A stretch of 28,682 bases of DNA from DASUZD01 sp036377055 (GTDB taxonomy: Bacteria; Actinomycetota; Thermoleophilia; Gaiellales; Gaiellaceae), in the NCBI GenBank assembly GCA_036377055.1, contig DASUZD010000361.1, positions 1 to 28,682 on the forward strand, written 5' to 3'. Position numbers and translations under genes: made by a program. The notes beneath the pieces are model-generated. The model saw only the letters and a program-made list of their open reading frames with translations, was not told where the DNA came from and ran no database searches. Positions 15,592 through 23,236 of this stretch are shown in pieces (position 1 is the first letter of the stretch; each line of letters starts with the position of its first letter).

Positions 15592-15767
15592 CCTTCCTCC
15601 TCTCGTCGTTTGCGCGCGCGCTTCCCGTCCAGCGAGGTGCGCACGCTCGCCTGGGAGCGATGGCGCAGTGTTCTCCGAGGCGCGACCTCGCCGCATCGGG
15701 GCGGTCGCGGATCACGTGCGCAAAGCCTGCACAGAAATCAGTGGCGCAGCGCGTTCAGCGGACGCGG

Positions 15768-16208
15768 TCAGCGACGGGAAGGAACCACGAGCACGGGCCG
15801 ACCGGCATGCTGGGCGACGTCCCGCGAGACGCTTTCGCCCAGCAGTTGGTGAACCCCGGTGAGCCCTCGCGAGCCGAGGACGATCGCGGCGGCGCCGATC
15901 TCGTCGGCGATCTCGACGACCCCTTGCCACGTCGGCGACTCGAGATCGGCTCGAGCCTCGGCTCGGAGGCCTGCCTTTCGGGCGAGCTCGGCTCCGGTCT
16001 CGGCGCGCGCGAGCGCCTCGTCGAAGACGATGCGATCGAGCTCGGCCGGGCCCGGCCCGACCGCGGCGTAGGTCTCGGCGACCATCGGTGGCGCGCCGAC
16101 GTTCAGTACGACGGCCTCGCGCCCGACCAGCAACGTCGCGGCGACCGCGATCGCGTTCCGAGCTTCCTCGGAGCCGTCGTAGCAGATCAGGATCGGACCG
16201 TCGTCCAC
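15768..16208 (-). CDS. Universal stress protein (UspA family)
   Basis: A 146-residue single Usp domain: the N-terminal strand ILICYDGSEEARNAI with the conserved Asp, a central helix-rich part, and the C-terminal nucleotide motif GSRGLTGVHQLLGESVS (G-x2-G-x9-G-S), ending in GRPVLVVPSR. This motif marks the ATP-binding type. Usp proteins help cells survive starvation, hypoxia or oxidative stress. The start is GTG 16208. It lies upstream of the hydrolase gene on the same strand but 176 bases away, so a joint transcript is uncertain. Its C-terminal part is the intact counterpart of the remnant at 2014-2148. Confidence 0.93.
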   Translation of the reverse strand: MDDGPILICYDGSEEARNAIAVAATLLVGREAVVLNVGAPPMVAETYAAVGPGPAELDRIVFDEALARAETGAELARKAGLRAEARADLESPTWQGVVEIADEIGAAAIVLGSRGLTGVHQLLGESVSRDVAQHAGRPVLVVPSRR

Positions 16209-16356
16209 GATCGCACCTTCGCTCGCATGCGAGCCGCCGCCGTCGGTGACGCCACCGATCCGGTGCGCTCAAGCCGCAGATCGGTGCGGACGTCACGCAG
16301 CCAATCCGCGACCGCGCCGATTTCCGCGACTTCGATTCCTACGATAGTTCGACCTG

Positions 16357-16488
16357 ATGAAGCGGATCGCCGACCGCCACGAGATCGGCCGCGAGGCGCC
16401 CATCGTCGTCAGCCCATGGGCGTTCGCGCGCATGCTGAAGCAGCTCGTCGATGCGATCCGCGGAAGCCGAGCCAGGAGGCGGAGATGA
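16357..16488 (+). CDS. 43-residue ORF leading the DUF5661/HicA-like operon
   Basis: ATG 16357 opens a 43-codon frame (MKRIADRHEIGREAP..., ending in a run of arginines). Its TGA overlaps the ATG of the DUF5661 gene (ATGA, 16485-16488), repeating the coupling seen between the next two genes. An internal WAFARMLKQLVDAIRG segment could form an amphipathic helix. No homologue comes to mind, and no ribosome site precedes the ATG, although a TACGAT hexamer at 16340-16345 could be a -10 element giving a nearly leaderless mRNA. It may be a real small gene, a leader peptide or chance. Confidence 0.35.
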   Translation: MKRIADRHEIGREAPIVVSPWAFARMLKQLVDAIRGSRARRRR

Positions 16489-16763
16489 CTGAGAGCCGGC
16501 GGACCACGAGCGAGGAGGCCCGCCTCGTCGGAGACGTGATCGGTGTCGACTGGAGCCGCTTCGACCTCGAGCAGTTCCGGGCCGGCATGGACGTCGAGTT
16601 CGAGCACGGCGCCCACGACCCGCAGACGGATGTGACCGGGGACGACCCGATCCTCACCGGCAAGATCGCGCTCGCGCACATGAAGGAGTTCCCCGACTAC
16701 TACGAGCGCCTGGAGCGCATGGAGCGAGAAGCCGAGCGCGACTGGGCAGCCCGGCAGCGATGA
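16485..16763 (+). CDS. DUF5661 family protein
   Basis: A 92-residue hydrophilic protein. The core GVDWSRFDLEQFRAGMDVEF, EHGAHDPQTDVTGDDP and KIALAHMKEFPDYYERLERM matches small DUF5661 proteins as I remember them. These are of unknown function and found in many bacteria and phage-like elements. AGGAGG lies 6 bases before ATG 16485, so the start is secure even though the frame is open farther upstream. Its TGA overlaps the ATG of the HicA-like gene (16760-16763), so the two are translationally coupled and may act together. Confidence 0.82.
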   Translation: MTESRRTTSEEARLVGDVIGVDWSRFDLEQFRAGMDVEFEHGAHDPQTDVTGDDPILTGKIALAHMKEFPDYYERLERMEREAERDWAARQR

Positions 16764-17035
16764 CCGCGAACCTCAGCAATCGTCACCGCAACACGCTCGA
16801 GAGGATCTTCAGCCATCCCTCGAGCGGCAACATCGAGTGGCGGCAGGTGGTGTCGCTGCTCGAGGCGGCCGCGACCTCGACCGAAGAACGCGACGGACGG
16901 CTCGAGGTCACGCTCGGGGCCGAGACCGAGGTATTGCAACCGCCGCACGGCAAGGACATCGACCAGCAGATGATCGTCGACCTGCGGCGGATGCTGAGAC
17001 GCGCGGGCTTCGCGGGCAGTCCCAGCGGCGGTTAG
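16760..17035 (+). CDS. HicA-like small protein
   Basis: This 91-residue protein resembles the HicA-type (YcfA-like) dsRBD-fold family: RHRNTLERIFSHPSSGNIEW, VVSLLEAA, a beta hairpin LEVTLGAETEVLQPP, and HGKDIDQQMIVDLRRMLRRAGF as the final helix. HicA toxins are mRNA interferases with a catalytic His in a GSH-like hairpin. Here that hairpin reads DGRLEVTLG, so the catalytic His may be missing or displaced. A typical HicB antitoxin gene is not adjacent: DUF5661 lies upstream, with an ATGA overlap, and a secreted protein lies downstream. Toxin activity is therefore doubtful. Confidence 0.65.
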   Translation: MTANLSNRHRNTLERIFSHPSSGNIEWRQVVSLLEAAATSTEERDGRLEVTLGAETEVLQPPHGKDIDQQMIVDLRRMLRRAGFAGSPSGG

Positions 17036-17178
17036 CGGCCTTCCGCAGGCGCCTCCGTGAGCCTTGCGTGCATTCCGCAGCGGATCGAGCCATCCGCCGA
17101 TGAGGACGAGCGCTCGAGTCGCGAATGTGGAGCCAACAGGACTCATCAGCTCACAGCATTTCGACGGAGGGACCAAAG

Positions 17179-17664
17179 ATGCTCGTAGCGCTCTCGATCT
17201 TCTTCTTCGCTGTCACCCTTCCCACGACGCCCGCGGGGAGCTCGGGGCAGTGTGCGTCCCGCGCTCAGTCGAGAGCGGCCGTTCGCTCCGCCGCGCTCGC
17301 CGATTCGGTCGCTGACGAGCTCTCGAAGCTTCGAGCGGCGCGCCAATCCGATAAGAGCGGCGAGCCCTCGGTCGTTGCCGCCGAGCTCGAATTCTGGGCG
17401 GCTCAGAAGGTGACGGCCGCGACTGCGCGCAACCTACGGCTGCCGCCGGCGCGGCGGAATGTCGCGGGCAAGTGCGCGCGGCCGAACGCAACTGCGGCGA
17501 AGACCGTGCCGAAGACCCCGCAGCTGTCGCTTGGCGCCGCGCTTGCGGAGCCGACACGCAAGCTTCTGAAGATCGCATCCGCGGTGCTTCAGGCGCCCGC
17601 CTCTCCGTCGAAGCACGGATCGACGATCGATCTCGGGGTGACCGGCAGCGACTCGTCCCGTTAG
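17179..17664 (+). CDS. Putative secreted Ala-rich protein of unknown function
   Basis: A 161-residue protein with a Sec-like signal (MLVALSIFFFAVTLPTTPAG) and a mature part rich in Ala, Lys and Arg, with two Cys residues (near positions 26 and 99). GGAGGG lies 8 bases before ATG 17179, which favours this over the longer frame from 17125. No family is recognised. It is convergent with the DUF6157 gene. A short stem (CGCTCTAC 17695-17702 with GTAGAGCG 17712-17719) across that gene's stop could help terminate this one. Confidence 0.55.
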   Translation: MLVALSIFFFAVTLPTTPAGSSGQCASRAQSRAAVRSAALADSVADELSKLRAARQSDKSGEPSVVAAELEFWAAQKVTAATARNLRLPPARRNVAGKCARPNATAAKTVPKTPQLSLGAALAEPTRKLLKIASAVLQAPASPSKHGSTIDLGVTGSDSSR

Positions 17665-17698
17665 GACGCAAGTGGGGCCCTGCGCGCGGCGGAGCGCT

Positions 17699-18103
17699 CT
17701 ACTTCGCGCGCGTAGAGCGAAACGCCTTCACTTTGGTGGTGCGTGGATCCTCAACGAGTCGCTCGTAGTCGGCCGATTCAAAAGCGACCAGCGCGACCTT
17801 GCCTTCGGCGTTGTTGTGAATGCCCCACCCGTAGCGCTTCGCCAATGCCGACACGCGAAGGTGGGGGTGCGCCTTGCTCAAGAACTTCTCGCGTTCGCTG
17901 GGCCAGCTGGCCTTCGGGAGGTCGTGGAAGATGGCGTACACCTCAAACGCAATGTCTTCTTCCGTGTACCTGTACGGATGCTCGGCCAGCAGCTCGTACT
18001 CGACGACCGCCTTCGTCTTCTTGCCACCTCTTGCGCTTGGTACTTCGCCCGCAGTGGCCGGACAGTCGTCGGCGACCTCGATCAACGTGTCGTAGTAGTT
18101 CAT
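17699..18103 (-). CDS. DUF6157 family protein
   Basis: A 134-residue cytoplasmic protein with the recognisable N-terminus MNYYDTLIEVADDCPATAG, then VPSARGGKKTKAVVEYELL, EHPYRYTEEDIAFEVYA and a C-terminal HLRVSALAKRYGWGIHNNAEG segment. This arrangement matches DUF6157 proteins, widespread in actinobacteria and firmicutes but uncharacterised. The conserved final HNNxEGKVAL segment suggests a ligand-binding or enzymatic role, though that is inference. ATG 18103 is chosen at the start of the conserved region rather than the longer frame to 18178. Confidence 0.85.
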   Translation of the reverse strand: MNYYDTLIEVADDCPATAGEVPSARGGKKTKAVVEYELLAEHPYRYTEEDIAFEVYAIFHDLPKASWPSEREKFLSKAHPHLRVSALAKRYGWGIHNNAEGKVALVAFESADYERLVEDPRTTKVKAFRSTRAK

Positions 18104-18258
18104 GCCCTGCTTACCAGTGGGTGAGCTTTGGCCCTCAACCCGCGCACTATGACCGGCCGCCCGGGCCCGCCGCAGCAACGATGGCCAGCGCGCTGAGCCC
18201 CGCTGGCCGTGGCAGGTGTCCCGACGAGCGGTGGGGCGGTGTTGCGCGTCCGCTGTCT

Positions 18259-18891
18259 TCAGCCGCTGTCGGGGCCGATGACGCCGTTGGCGAGCGCGAA
18301 CATCACGAGCTCGGCGCGTGTCTCGAGCTCGAGCTTGCGCATGATGTGCGCGCGGTGTGTGTCGACGGTGCGGACGGAGATGAAAAGCTTCTTCCCCATC
18401 TCCTGGTTGGTGTATCCGAGTGCCAGAAGCTGCACGATGTCGCGCTCGCGTTCGGAGAGGGGCTCGAGTGCCGGCGAGCCGTGGTCGTTGACGAGCCTTG
18501 CGCCGAGAGCCGGGTCGACGTACCCGCCGCCGCCGCCCACGAGGCGGATCGCGGAAAGCAGCTCACGATCCGACGAGCGCTTCGGGAGGTACCCGCCGCA
18601 CCGGCGGTCAGGGCGCGCCGCACCGAGCTCGGCGCCGCCTGCGACGAGACGACGAGGATCTTCGCTCGAGGCGCAACCTTCGCCAGCTCGGGGATCGCGT
18701 CGTAGCCACTCATTCGCGGCAGGAGAAGGTCCAGCAGGATCAGGTCCGGCTGTAGCTGCCCGCGCCATCACGACGGCCCGTTCGGCCGTATCGGCCTCGC
18801 CGACAACCGCCATCCCGGACTCGCGCTCGATCCGGCTGCGCAGCCCTTCGCGAAGTAGCTGGTGATCGTCGACGATCAGCATGTTGATCAT
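18259..18891 (-). pseudogene. NarL/LuxR-type response regulator with two compensating frameshifts
   Basis: ATG 18891 starts MINMLIVDDHQLLREGL, a receiver domain with the acidic pair at 8-9. Residues about 46-99 are then out of frame. The correct receiver sequence (QPDLILLDLLLPRMSGYD, then PRAKILVVSSQAAPSSV) is in another frame between about 18755 and 18600. The original frame returns at GYLPKRSSD and carries an intact LuxR helix-turn-helix (PLSERERDIVQLLALGYTN, then FISVRTVDTHRAHIMRKLEL). The length stays divisible by three, so no premature stop results, but as given the protein lacks its phospho-acceptor Asp. The ATG overlaps the kinase gene's TGA (ATGA, 18888-18891). Indel errors in assembly or recent decay are both possible. 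Confidence 0.8.
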
Positions 18892-19822
18892 TGCTCCTCC
18901 CTTGGAAACTCGAGGATCGCGCGCGTGCCCCCGCACGGCCCCGGGGTCAGCTCAAGGGCGCCGCAGAAACGGCCGGCGATCCGGCGGGAGAGCGACAGCC
19001 CGAGACCGCTGCCGTCGCGTAGTGGTCTACATCCGCGAGACCGACGCCGTCGTCGTCGACGAGGAGCCGCCACGAGCGCGACGACGCGGCCGCCGTCACC
19101 TGGATGTGGTGCGCGCCGGCGGCGACGGAATTCGAGATCAGGTTCCTGAGAATCACGCGGAGCGCCTCGGCCGGAAGCGGCACCGTCGCCTGCAGGTCGG
19201 TCGTGACCTCGACCTCGGCGCCGACATCCTCGAGCGCCCGGTCGACGCACGCCGCTGCGGCGACGAACTCTCGCTCGCTCGATTCGCTCCGGGCGGCCTC
19301 CAGCAGCGCCTCGACGAGGTTCAGCGCGTCCTCGACGTAGCGCGACGGGTCGTCGGCGAAGAGTGCCGCATGGAGCGGGTTCTGCAGCTCGTGTGCAACG
19401 AGTGACGAGAAGTCTTCGAGCGCCTGATTGCGCCGAGCGAGGTCGACTGCCGTTCGCGCAAGACGCTCCTCGGCCGCTCGGCGTCGGATGATCGGCGCCA
19501 CGGTCGCCAACGCCGAGGCGAGCTCCGACCCGACGCTGCCACCGTGAAGAACGAGGGCGCCCGCACGGCCGAGCGGCAGATCGTGGCGCCGCCCGCGGGC
19601 GATTCCGATTGCAGCCCCGAGTTGCGGCGCGCCGTCGTCGCCCGACGCCCACCACTCAACCCTGTTGGCGCCGGAGCTGCGAAAGACCGACTCGACGACC
19701 AGGCTCATCGCCGAGTCCACGTCGTCGGCGGTCGCCAGGGCGAGCACCGTGTCGTGCTGCAGCCCGCGGCCACGAGCATCGTCGCGAACCGGATAGTCGA
19801 TGACGTTCGCAATGGCGGACAT
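18888..19822 (-). pseudogene. Sensor histidine kinase with one apparent frameshift near its end
   Basis: From ATG 19822 (MSAIANVIDYPVRDD) the protein has a GAF-like sensor part (TVLALATADDVDSAMSLVVE...), a coiled linker, an H-box SSLVAHELQNPL, an N-box RVILRNLISNSV and a G1 box VDDDGVGL. Near 19010-19035 the frame shifts. The expected G2 box (GSGLGLSLSRRIAGRF) and the last strand, TRAILEFPREEQ, continue in another frame to TGA 18888-18890. As given, the kinase ends in unrelated sequence at 18947. There are no transmembrane helices, so it is a cytoplasmic sensor. It directly precedes and overlaps the response regulator, its presumed partner. Confidence 0.78.
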
Positions 19823-19853
19823 GGCCTGATCACGCCGCGAGGCGGCTGTTCGC

Positions 19854-20066
19854 CTAGTCGACGGTGCTGAGGTCCCGGTAGGCAAAGGGGTGGTAGTAGA
19901 CGTCGAGGGCGAGGTGCGGCTCCGCCGCAATCTCGAAGTAAGCGCCCTGCCTCTGGTCGCTGACGAAGACGAGGGTCTCCTCGGCGTCGTCTCGCCGGAA
20001 CCACACGAGGGTCACGTCGACGCCATCTGCGGAGCGGTGTGCGAGCTCTTTCCTCACTGTGGACAT
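19854..20066 (-). CDS. Small 70-residue conserved-looking hypothetical protein
   Basis: ATG 20066, preceded by AGAAGGAAGAG, opens a 70-residue frame: MSTVRKELAHRSADGVDVTL, WFRRDDAEETLVFVSDQ, and a tail with YYHPFAYRDL. The pattern (hydrophilic start, two beta strands, HPFAY near the end) recurs in short actinobacterial proteins, often near regulators or with a Pro/Tyr tail, but no function is known. The stop lies 31 bases upstream of the kinase start on the same strand, so it could be the first gene of the kinase/regulator transcript. Confidence 0.7.
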   Translation of the reverse strand: MSTVRKELAHRSADGVDVTLVWFRRDDAEETLVFVSDQRQGAYFEIAAEPHLALDVYYHPFAYRDLSTVD

Positions 20067-20166
20067 GGCTCTTCCTTCCTTCTGAAGCGGGTGAACGGCT
20101 CGTCCGCGGCCTGCACTTGTCTCCGGAAGAGTCACGCGGGAGGCCCTCGCTCGCGTCCGGGTAGTG

Positions 20167-20218
20167 CCCGGGCCCCATTCCCGGTGTGCGCGCCCTGGTG
20201 GCGCCCACTTGGCCCGGG
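20167..20218. repeat. Inverted repeat in the non-coding stretch 20067-20359
   Basis: CCCGGGCC (20167-20174) pairs exactly with GGCCCGGG (20211-20218). Inside, GTGCGCGCC and GGCGCCCAC form a further stem with one mismatch. The structure lies downstream of the minus-strand carboxypeptidase gene and upstream of the small 70-residue gene, so it may terminate the former or sit in the leader of the latter. The rest of 20067-20359 shows one weak minus-strand ORF from TTG 20359 (LARIRQDPVKYLALRTTPRS...), which I cannot support as a gene. Confidence 0.4.
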
Positions 20219-20359
20219 TGATACCAGGGCTCTTGCTCCGCAAGACGTGGCGAGCACAGCGATAAGCTCGTGCAGAGGGAGGCGGGCGATGATGCTCCTC
20301 GGCGTCGTGCGGAGTGCGAGGTACTTGACGGGGTCCTGGCGGATGCGCGCCAGCCGCAA

Positions 20360-21385
20360 TCAATGACTGGGCGCGGTTCCAGGGGTTGGTTGCTGTGGAT
20401 CTGGGATAGCCCGTCCGGCGATGCGGTCGACCATGGCGTCGGCGGCCGCGAGACCCGCCGCGATCCGGTCGCCGCCGGGCTGGCCCAGCACGACCCCGGT
20501 GATCGTCGTCCGCGTGCCGTCGATCCAGCGGATGGCGCGGAAGGCGAAGCAGCCGCCGGCTGCGTCGTCCGAGCCGGTCTTGACGCCGACGAACCCGTCG
20601 TGGCCGAGCAGTGTGTTGGTGTTGTGCACGGTGCCGGCGACCGGCAGCGTCGCGCTCGGTGTGGCGACGATGCTCGCGAACACCGGCAGACGCATGGCCC
20701 GGTCGACGATGCGCACCTGGTCGGCGGCGGTCGACACGGTTGCGTCGTCGTAGCCGCTCGGGTCGGTGTAGCGGGTGTGGGTCATGCCCAGCGACCGTGC
20801 GGTCTCGTTCATCCGCGCGACGAACCGCTCCGCCGAGCCGGCGTCCCATCGCGCCAGAACCGCGGCGACGTTGTTCGCCGACGGCAGTAGCAGTGCCTCC
20901 AGCGTCTCCCGCTCAGTCAATTGCTCTCCGGCGGCGATGGACACCACGGACTCGCGCTGTCCACGCCGGCGGTCGGTGTCGGCGACATCGGCGTCGGTGA
21001 GCGTGATCGTCGGGCCGTTCTCGCCGTGCCCTAACGGGTGGTCACGGAGCACGAGATAGGCCGTCATCACCTTCGCGACGCTGGCGATCGCAGCCGCGTG
21101 CTGGTTCGGGCCGGCTTGGACCTGCGACTGTCCTGTGAGGACGAACGCGGCTTGGCCACGGACCGGCCACACCGTGCTGGGTAGCGCTTCGACCGCACCT
21201 CGGTGCTCACTGCGAAGGACGTCGATGGGTGATGCGGCCGTCGAGGACGAGGACGCCAGCAACTGGAAGCCGAGGGCGGCGGCCGCCGCGACGACGGCGA
21301 GCAGGCTCGCGACCCGGATCCAGCGGATCCGGATCCGGCGGGTCGTCGTTCGTGCCGGTTCGCGGTAGGTCACGCCTCCATCCAA
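20360..21385 (-). CDS. D-alanyl-D-alanine carboxypeptidase (peptidase S11), membrane-anchored
   Basis: The 341-residue protein has an Arg-rich N-terminus and one transmembrane helix (about 24-44), then an extracellular penicillin-binding-type domain with all three active-site motifs: S102-V-A-K105 (SxxK), S169-A-N171 (SxN) and K269-T-G271 (KTG). It would trim the terminal D-Ala of peptidoglycan stem peptides. The length is close to S11 family members without a long C-terminal anchor. The start is TTG 21385 or GTG 21373; GGAGG overlaps this area but is too close to the GTG to decide. It is divergent from an OmpR-type response regulator with a short shared intergenic region, recalling VanY-type enzymes beside VanRS-type systems. 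Such regulation is inference. Confidence 0.9.
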   Translation of the reverse strand: MDGGVTYREPARTTTRRIRIRWIRVASLLAVVAAAAALGFQLLASSSSTAASPIDVLRSEHRGAVEALPSTVWPVRGQAAFVLTGQSQVQAGPNQHAAAIASVAKVMTAYLVLRDHPLGHGENGPTITLTDADVADTDRRRGQRESVVSIAAGEQLTERETLEALLLPSANNVAAVLARWDAGSAERFVARMNETARSLGMTHTRYTDPSGYDDATVSTAADQVRIVDRAMRLPVFASIVATPSATLPVAGTVHNTNTLLGHDGFVGVKTGSDDAAGGCFAFRAIRWIDGTRTTITGVVLGQPGGDRIAAGLAAADAMVDRIAGRAIPDPQQPTPGTAPSH

Positions 21386-21419
21386 GGGAGCGTGCTGTTG
21401 CCGGCACGTATGGGGTTTT

Positions 21420-21438
21420 CGATATGCCGGCGATATGC
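21420..21438 (+). promoter_or_regulatory. Two CGATATGC direct repeats with 11-bp phasing, candidate OmpR-type operator
   Basis: CGATATGC occurs at 21420-21427 and again at 21431-21438, exactly 11 bases apart, within the 73-base divergent region between the carboxypeptidase gene and the response regulator gene. OmpR/PhoB-type regulators characteristically bind tandem half-sites one helical turn apart. A weaker CGTATG at 21407-21412 might be a third site. The repeats end 20 bases before ATG 21459, so binding would likely repress or autoregulate the regulator gene and could control the carboxypeptidase gene too. Confidence 0.45.
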
Positions 21439-21458
21439 GCCGGCTCTACGATCGGAGC

Positions 21459-22154
21459 ATGCGCGTGCTGCTCGTCGAGGACGAGCCCTACATGGCAGAA
21501 GCCATCCGCGACGGCCTACGCCTGGAAGCGATCGCCGCAGACATCGCCGGTGACGGCGACACCGCGCTGGAGCTTCTGAGCGTCAACGCCTACGACATCG
21601 CCGTCCTCGACCGCGACATCCCTGGACCCTCCGGAGACGAGATCGCCGAACGGATCGTCGCCTCCGAAAGCGGCATGCCGATCCTCATGCTCACCGCTGC
21701 CGACCGTCTCGACGACAAGGCCACCGGGTTCGAGCTCGGCGCCGACGACTACCTCACGAAGCCGTTCGAGCTCCGAGAGCTCGTGCTCCGGCTCCGAGCG
21801 CTCGACCGCCGGCGCGCCCACTCGAGGCCTCCCGTGCGAGCGATCGCAGGTCTGCGGCTGGACCCGTTCCGCCGAGAGGTCTACCGCGACCGCCGCTACG
21901 TCGCGCTGACCCGGAAGCAGTTCGCAGTGCTCGAAGTCCTCGTCGCCGCCGAAGGCGGCGTCGTCAGCGCCGAAGAGCTCCTGGCGCGAGCATGGGACGA
22001 GAACGCAGACCCGTTCACCAACGCCGTCCGCATCACCGTCTCGGCTCTACGCAAACGGCTCGGCGAACCCTGGATCATCGCCACCGTGGCCGGCGTCGGC
22101 TACCGCATCGACACAGCAGTCGGCACCGGACGTGAGGGAGGGAAGCGTGGATAG
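21459..22154 (+). CDS. OmpR/PhoB-type response regulator
   Basis: The 231-residue regulator has a receiver domain starting MRVLLVEDEPYMAEAI, with acidic residues E7, D8 and E9, phospho-acceptor D51, T79 and K101 (YLTKPFELRE). A winged-helix DNA-binding domain follows (RYVALTRKQFAVLEVLV, AEELLARAWDEN, VRITVSALRKRLGEP, GVGYRIDTA). ATG 21459 begins the domain precisely; the longer frame from 21435 crosses the direct-repeat operator and is not preferred. The histidine kinase gene starts at GTG 22147, 8 bases inside this gene's end, so both are co-expressed. Confidence 0.93.
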   Translation: MRVLLVEDEPYMAEAIRDGLRLEAIAADIAGDGDTALELLSVNAYDIAVLDRDIPGPSGDEIAERIVASESGMPILMLTAADRLDDKATGFELGADDYLTKPFELRELVLRLRALDRRRAHSRPPVRAIAGLRLDPFRREVYRDRRYVALTRKQFAVLEVLVAAEGGVVSAEELLARAWDENADPFTNAVRITVSALRKRLGEPWIIATVAGVGYRIDTAVGTGREGGKRG

Positions 22155-23232
22155 ACCCCCTGGTCTGAGCGTTCGCCTCAAACTCACCCTCAGCTACGCC
22201 GGCTTCCTCATGCTCGCCGGCGCCGTGCTGCTCGTCGCCGGATACTTCTCCCTTTCGCGTGGAGCTCACCCTGGCGTGATCTTCCTCGTGCAAAGCCACG
22301 CCGCCCTCCTGCGCTCTTTCGCTCCGATAGCAGGTGTCGTGATGACGTTCCTGCTGGTGTTCGGTCTGGTGGGAGGGTGGCTTCTCGCCGGCCGCATGCT
22401 CGCCCCCCTGACTCGCATCACCGACGCCACACGCATCGCGGCGAACGGATCGCTCTCCCACCGGATCGAGCTGGAAGGCAGTCAGGACGAGTTCCGCGAA
22501 CTTGCCGACGGCTTCGACACCATGCTCGCGCGGCTCGAAGCGCACGTCGCCGAACAACAGAGATTCGCAGCCAACGCCTCCCACGAGCTGCGCACCCCGC
22601 TGGCGATCACGCAGACCCTTCTCGACGTCGCCCGCAATGATCCGAACCGCGACACCGGCGAGCTCGTCGACCGCCTCCACGCCGTCAACACTCGAGCGAT
22701 CGACCTGACCGAAGCATTGCTCCTGCTCAGCCGCGCCGACCAGCGATCCTTCACCTGGGAACACGTCGACCTGTCGCTCATCGCGGAAGAGGCGACTGAA
22801 ACGCTCCTCCCTCTCGCAGAAAAGCGCGGCCTCGAGATCGAGACCTCCGGCGACCCGGCCGCCGCGATCGGCTCGCACGCGCTCCTGCTGCAGCTGAGCA
22901 CGAACCTCGTGCACAACGCGATCGTCCACAACCTGCCCGAACAGGGCACCGTCTGGGTGACGACCAGCGCTCACCCCAAGAGCGCGGTGCTCACCGTCGA
23001 GAACACCGGCGAGGAGCTGACCCCGCAGGCAGTTGCCGCCCTCGCCGAGCCGTTCCTCCGCGGCACCGAACGCATACGCAGCGACCACGCAGGTGTCGGC
23101 CTCGGCCTGGCAATCGTCAAGAGCATCACCCAAGCACACGACGGAACCCTCACCATCACTCCCCGGGCCGCCGGCGGGCTCCGCGTCGCCGTGCAACTAC
23201 CCGCCGCGCCACACCGACTGGCCCTGACCTGA
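22147..23232 (+). CDS. Membrane sensor histidine kinase, partner of the OmpR-type regulator
   Basis: The 361-residue kinase has transmembrane helices at about 14-34 and 59-82 around a very short extracytoplasmic loop of about 25 residues. A HAMP domain (to about 133) follows, then the dimerisation/phosphotransfer helix with H146 in NASHELRTPLAITQ, and a HATPase domain with LSTNLVHNAIVHN (N-box), VENTGEEL (G1) and GVGLGLAIVKSI (G2). All catalytic motifs are intact. The short loop suggests intramembrane sensing rather than binding a large extracellular ligand, as in envelope-stress kinases. GTG 22147 has GGAGG 7-8 bases upstream. It is convergent with the next gene, with only 4 bases between stops. 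Confidence 0.93.
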   Translation: MDRPPGLSVRLKLTLSYAGFLMLAGAVLLVAGYFSLSRGAHPGVIFLVQSHAALLRSFAPIAGVVMTFLLVFGLVGGWLLAGRMLAPLTRITDATRIAANGSLSHRIELEGSQDEFRELADGFDTMLARLEAHVAEQQRFAANASHELRTPLAITQTLLDVARNDPNRDTGELVDRLHAVNTRAIDLTEALLLLSRADQRSFTWEHVDLSLIAEEATETLLPLAEKRGLEIETSGDPAAAIGSHALLLQLSTNLVHNAIVHNLPEQGTVWVTTSAHPKSAVLTVENTGEELTPQAVAALAEPFLRGTERIRSDHAGVGLGLAIVKSITQAHDGTLTITPRAAGGLRVAVQLPAAPHRLALT

Positions 23233-23236
23233 ACGG

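Noticed and set aside
20132..20359. 75-codon minus-strand ORF from TTG 20359, directly after the carboxypeptidase stop
   Set aside because: The first third looks protein-like, but the rest crosses the inverted repeat and is compositionally like non-coding DNA; no ribosome site and no family.
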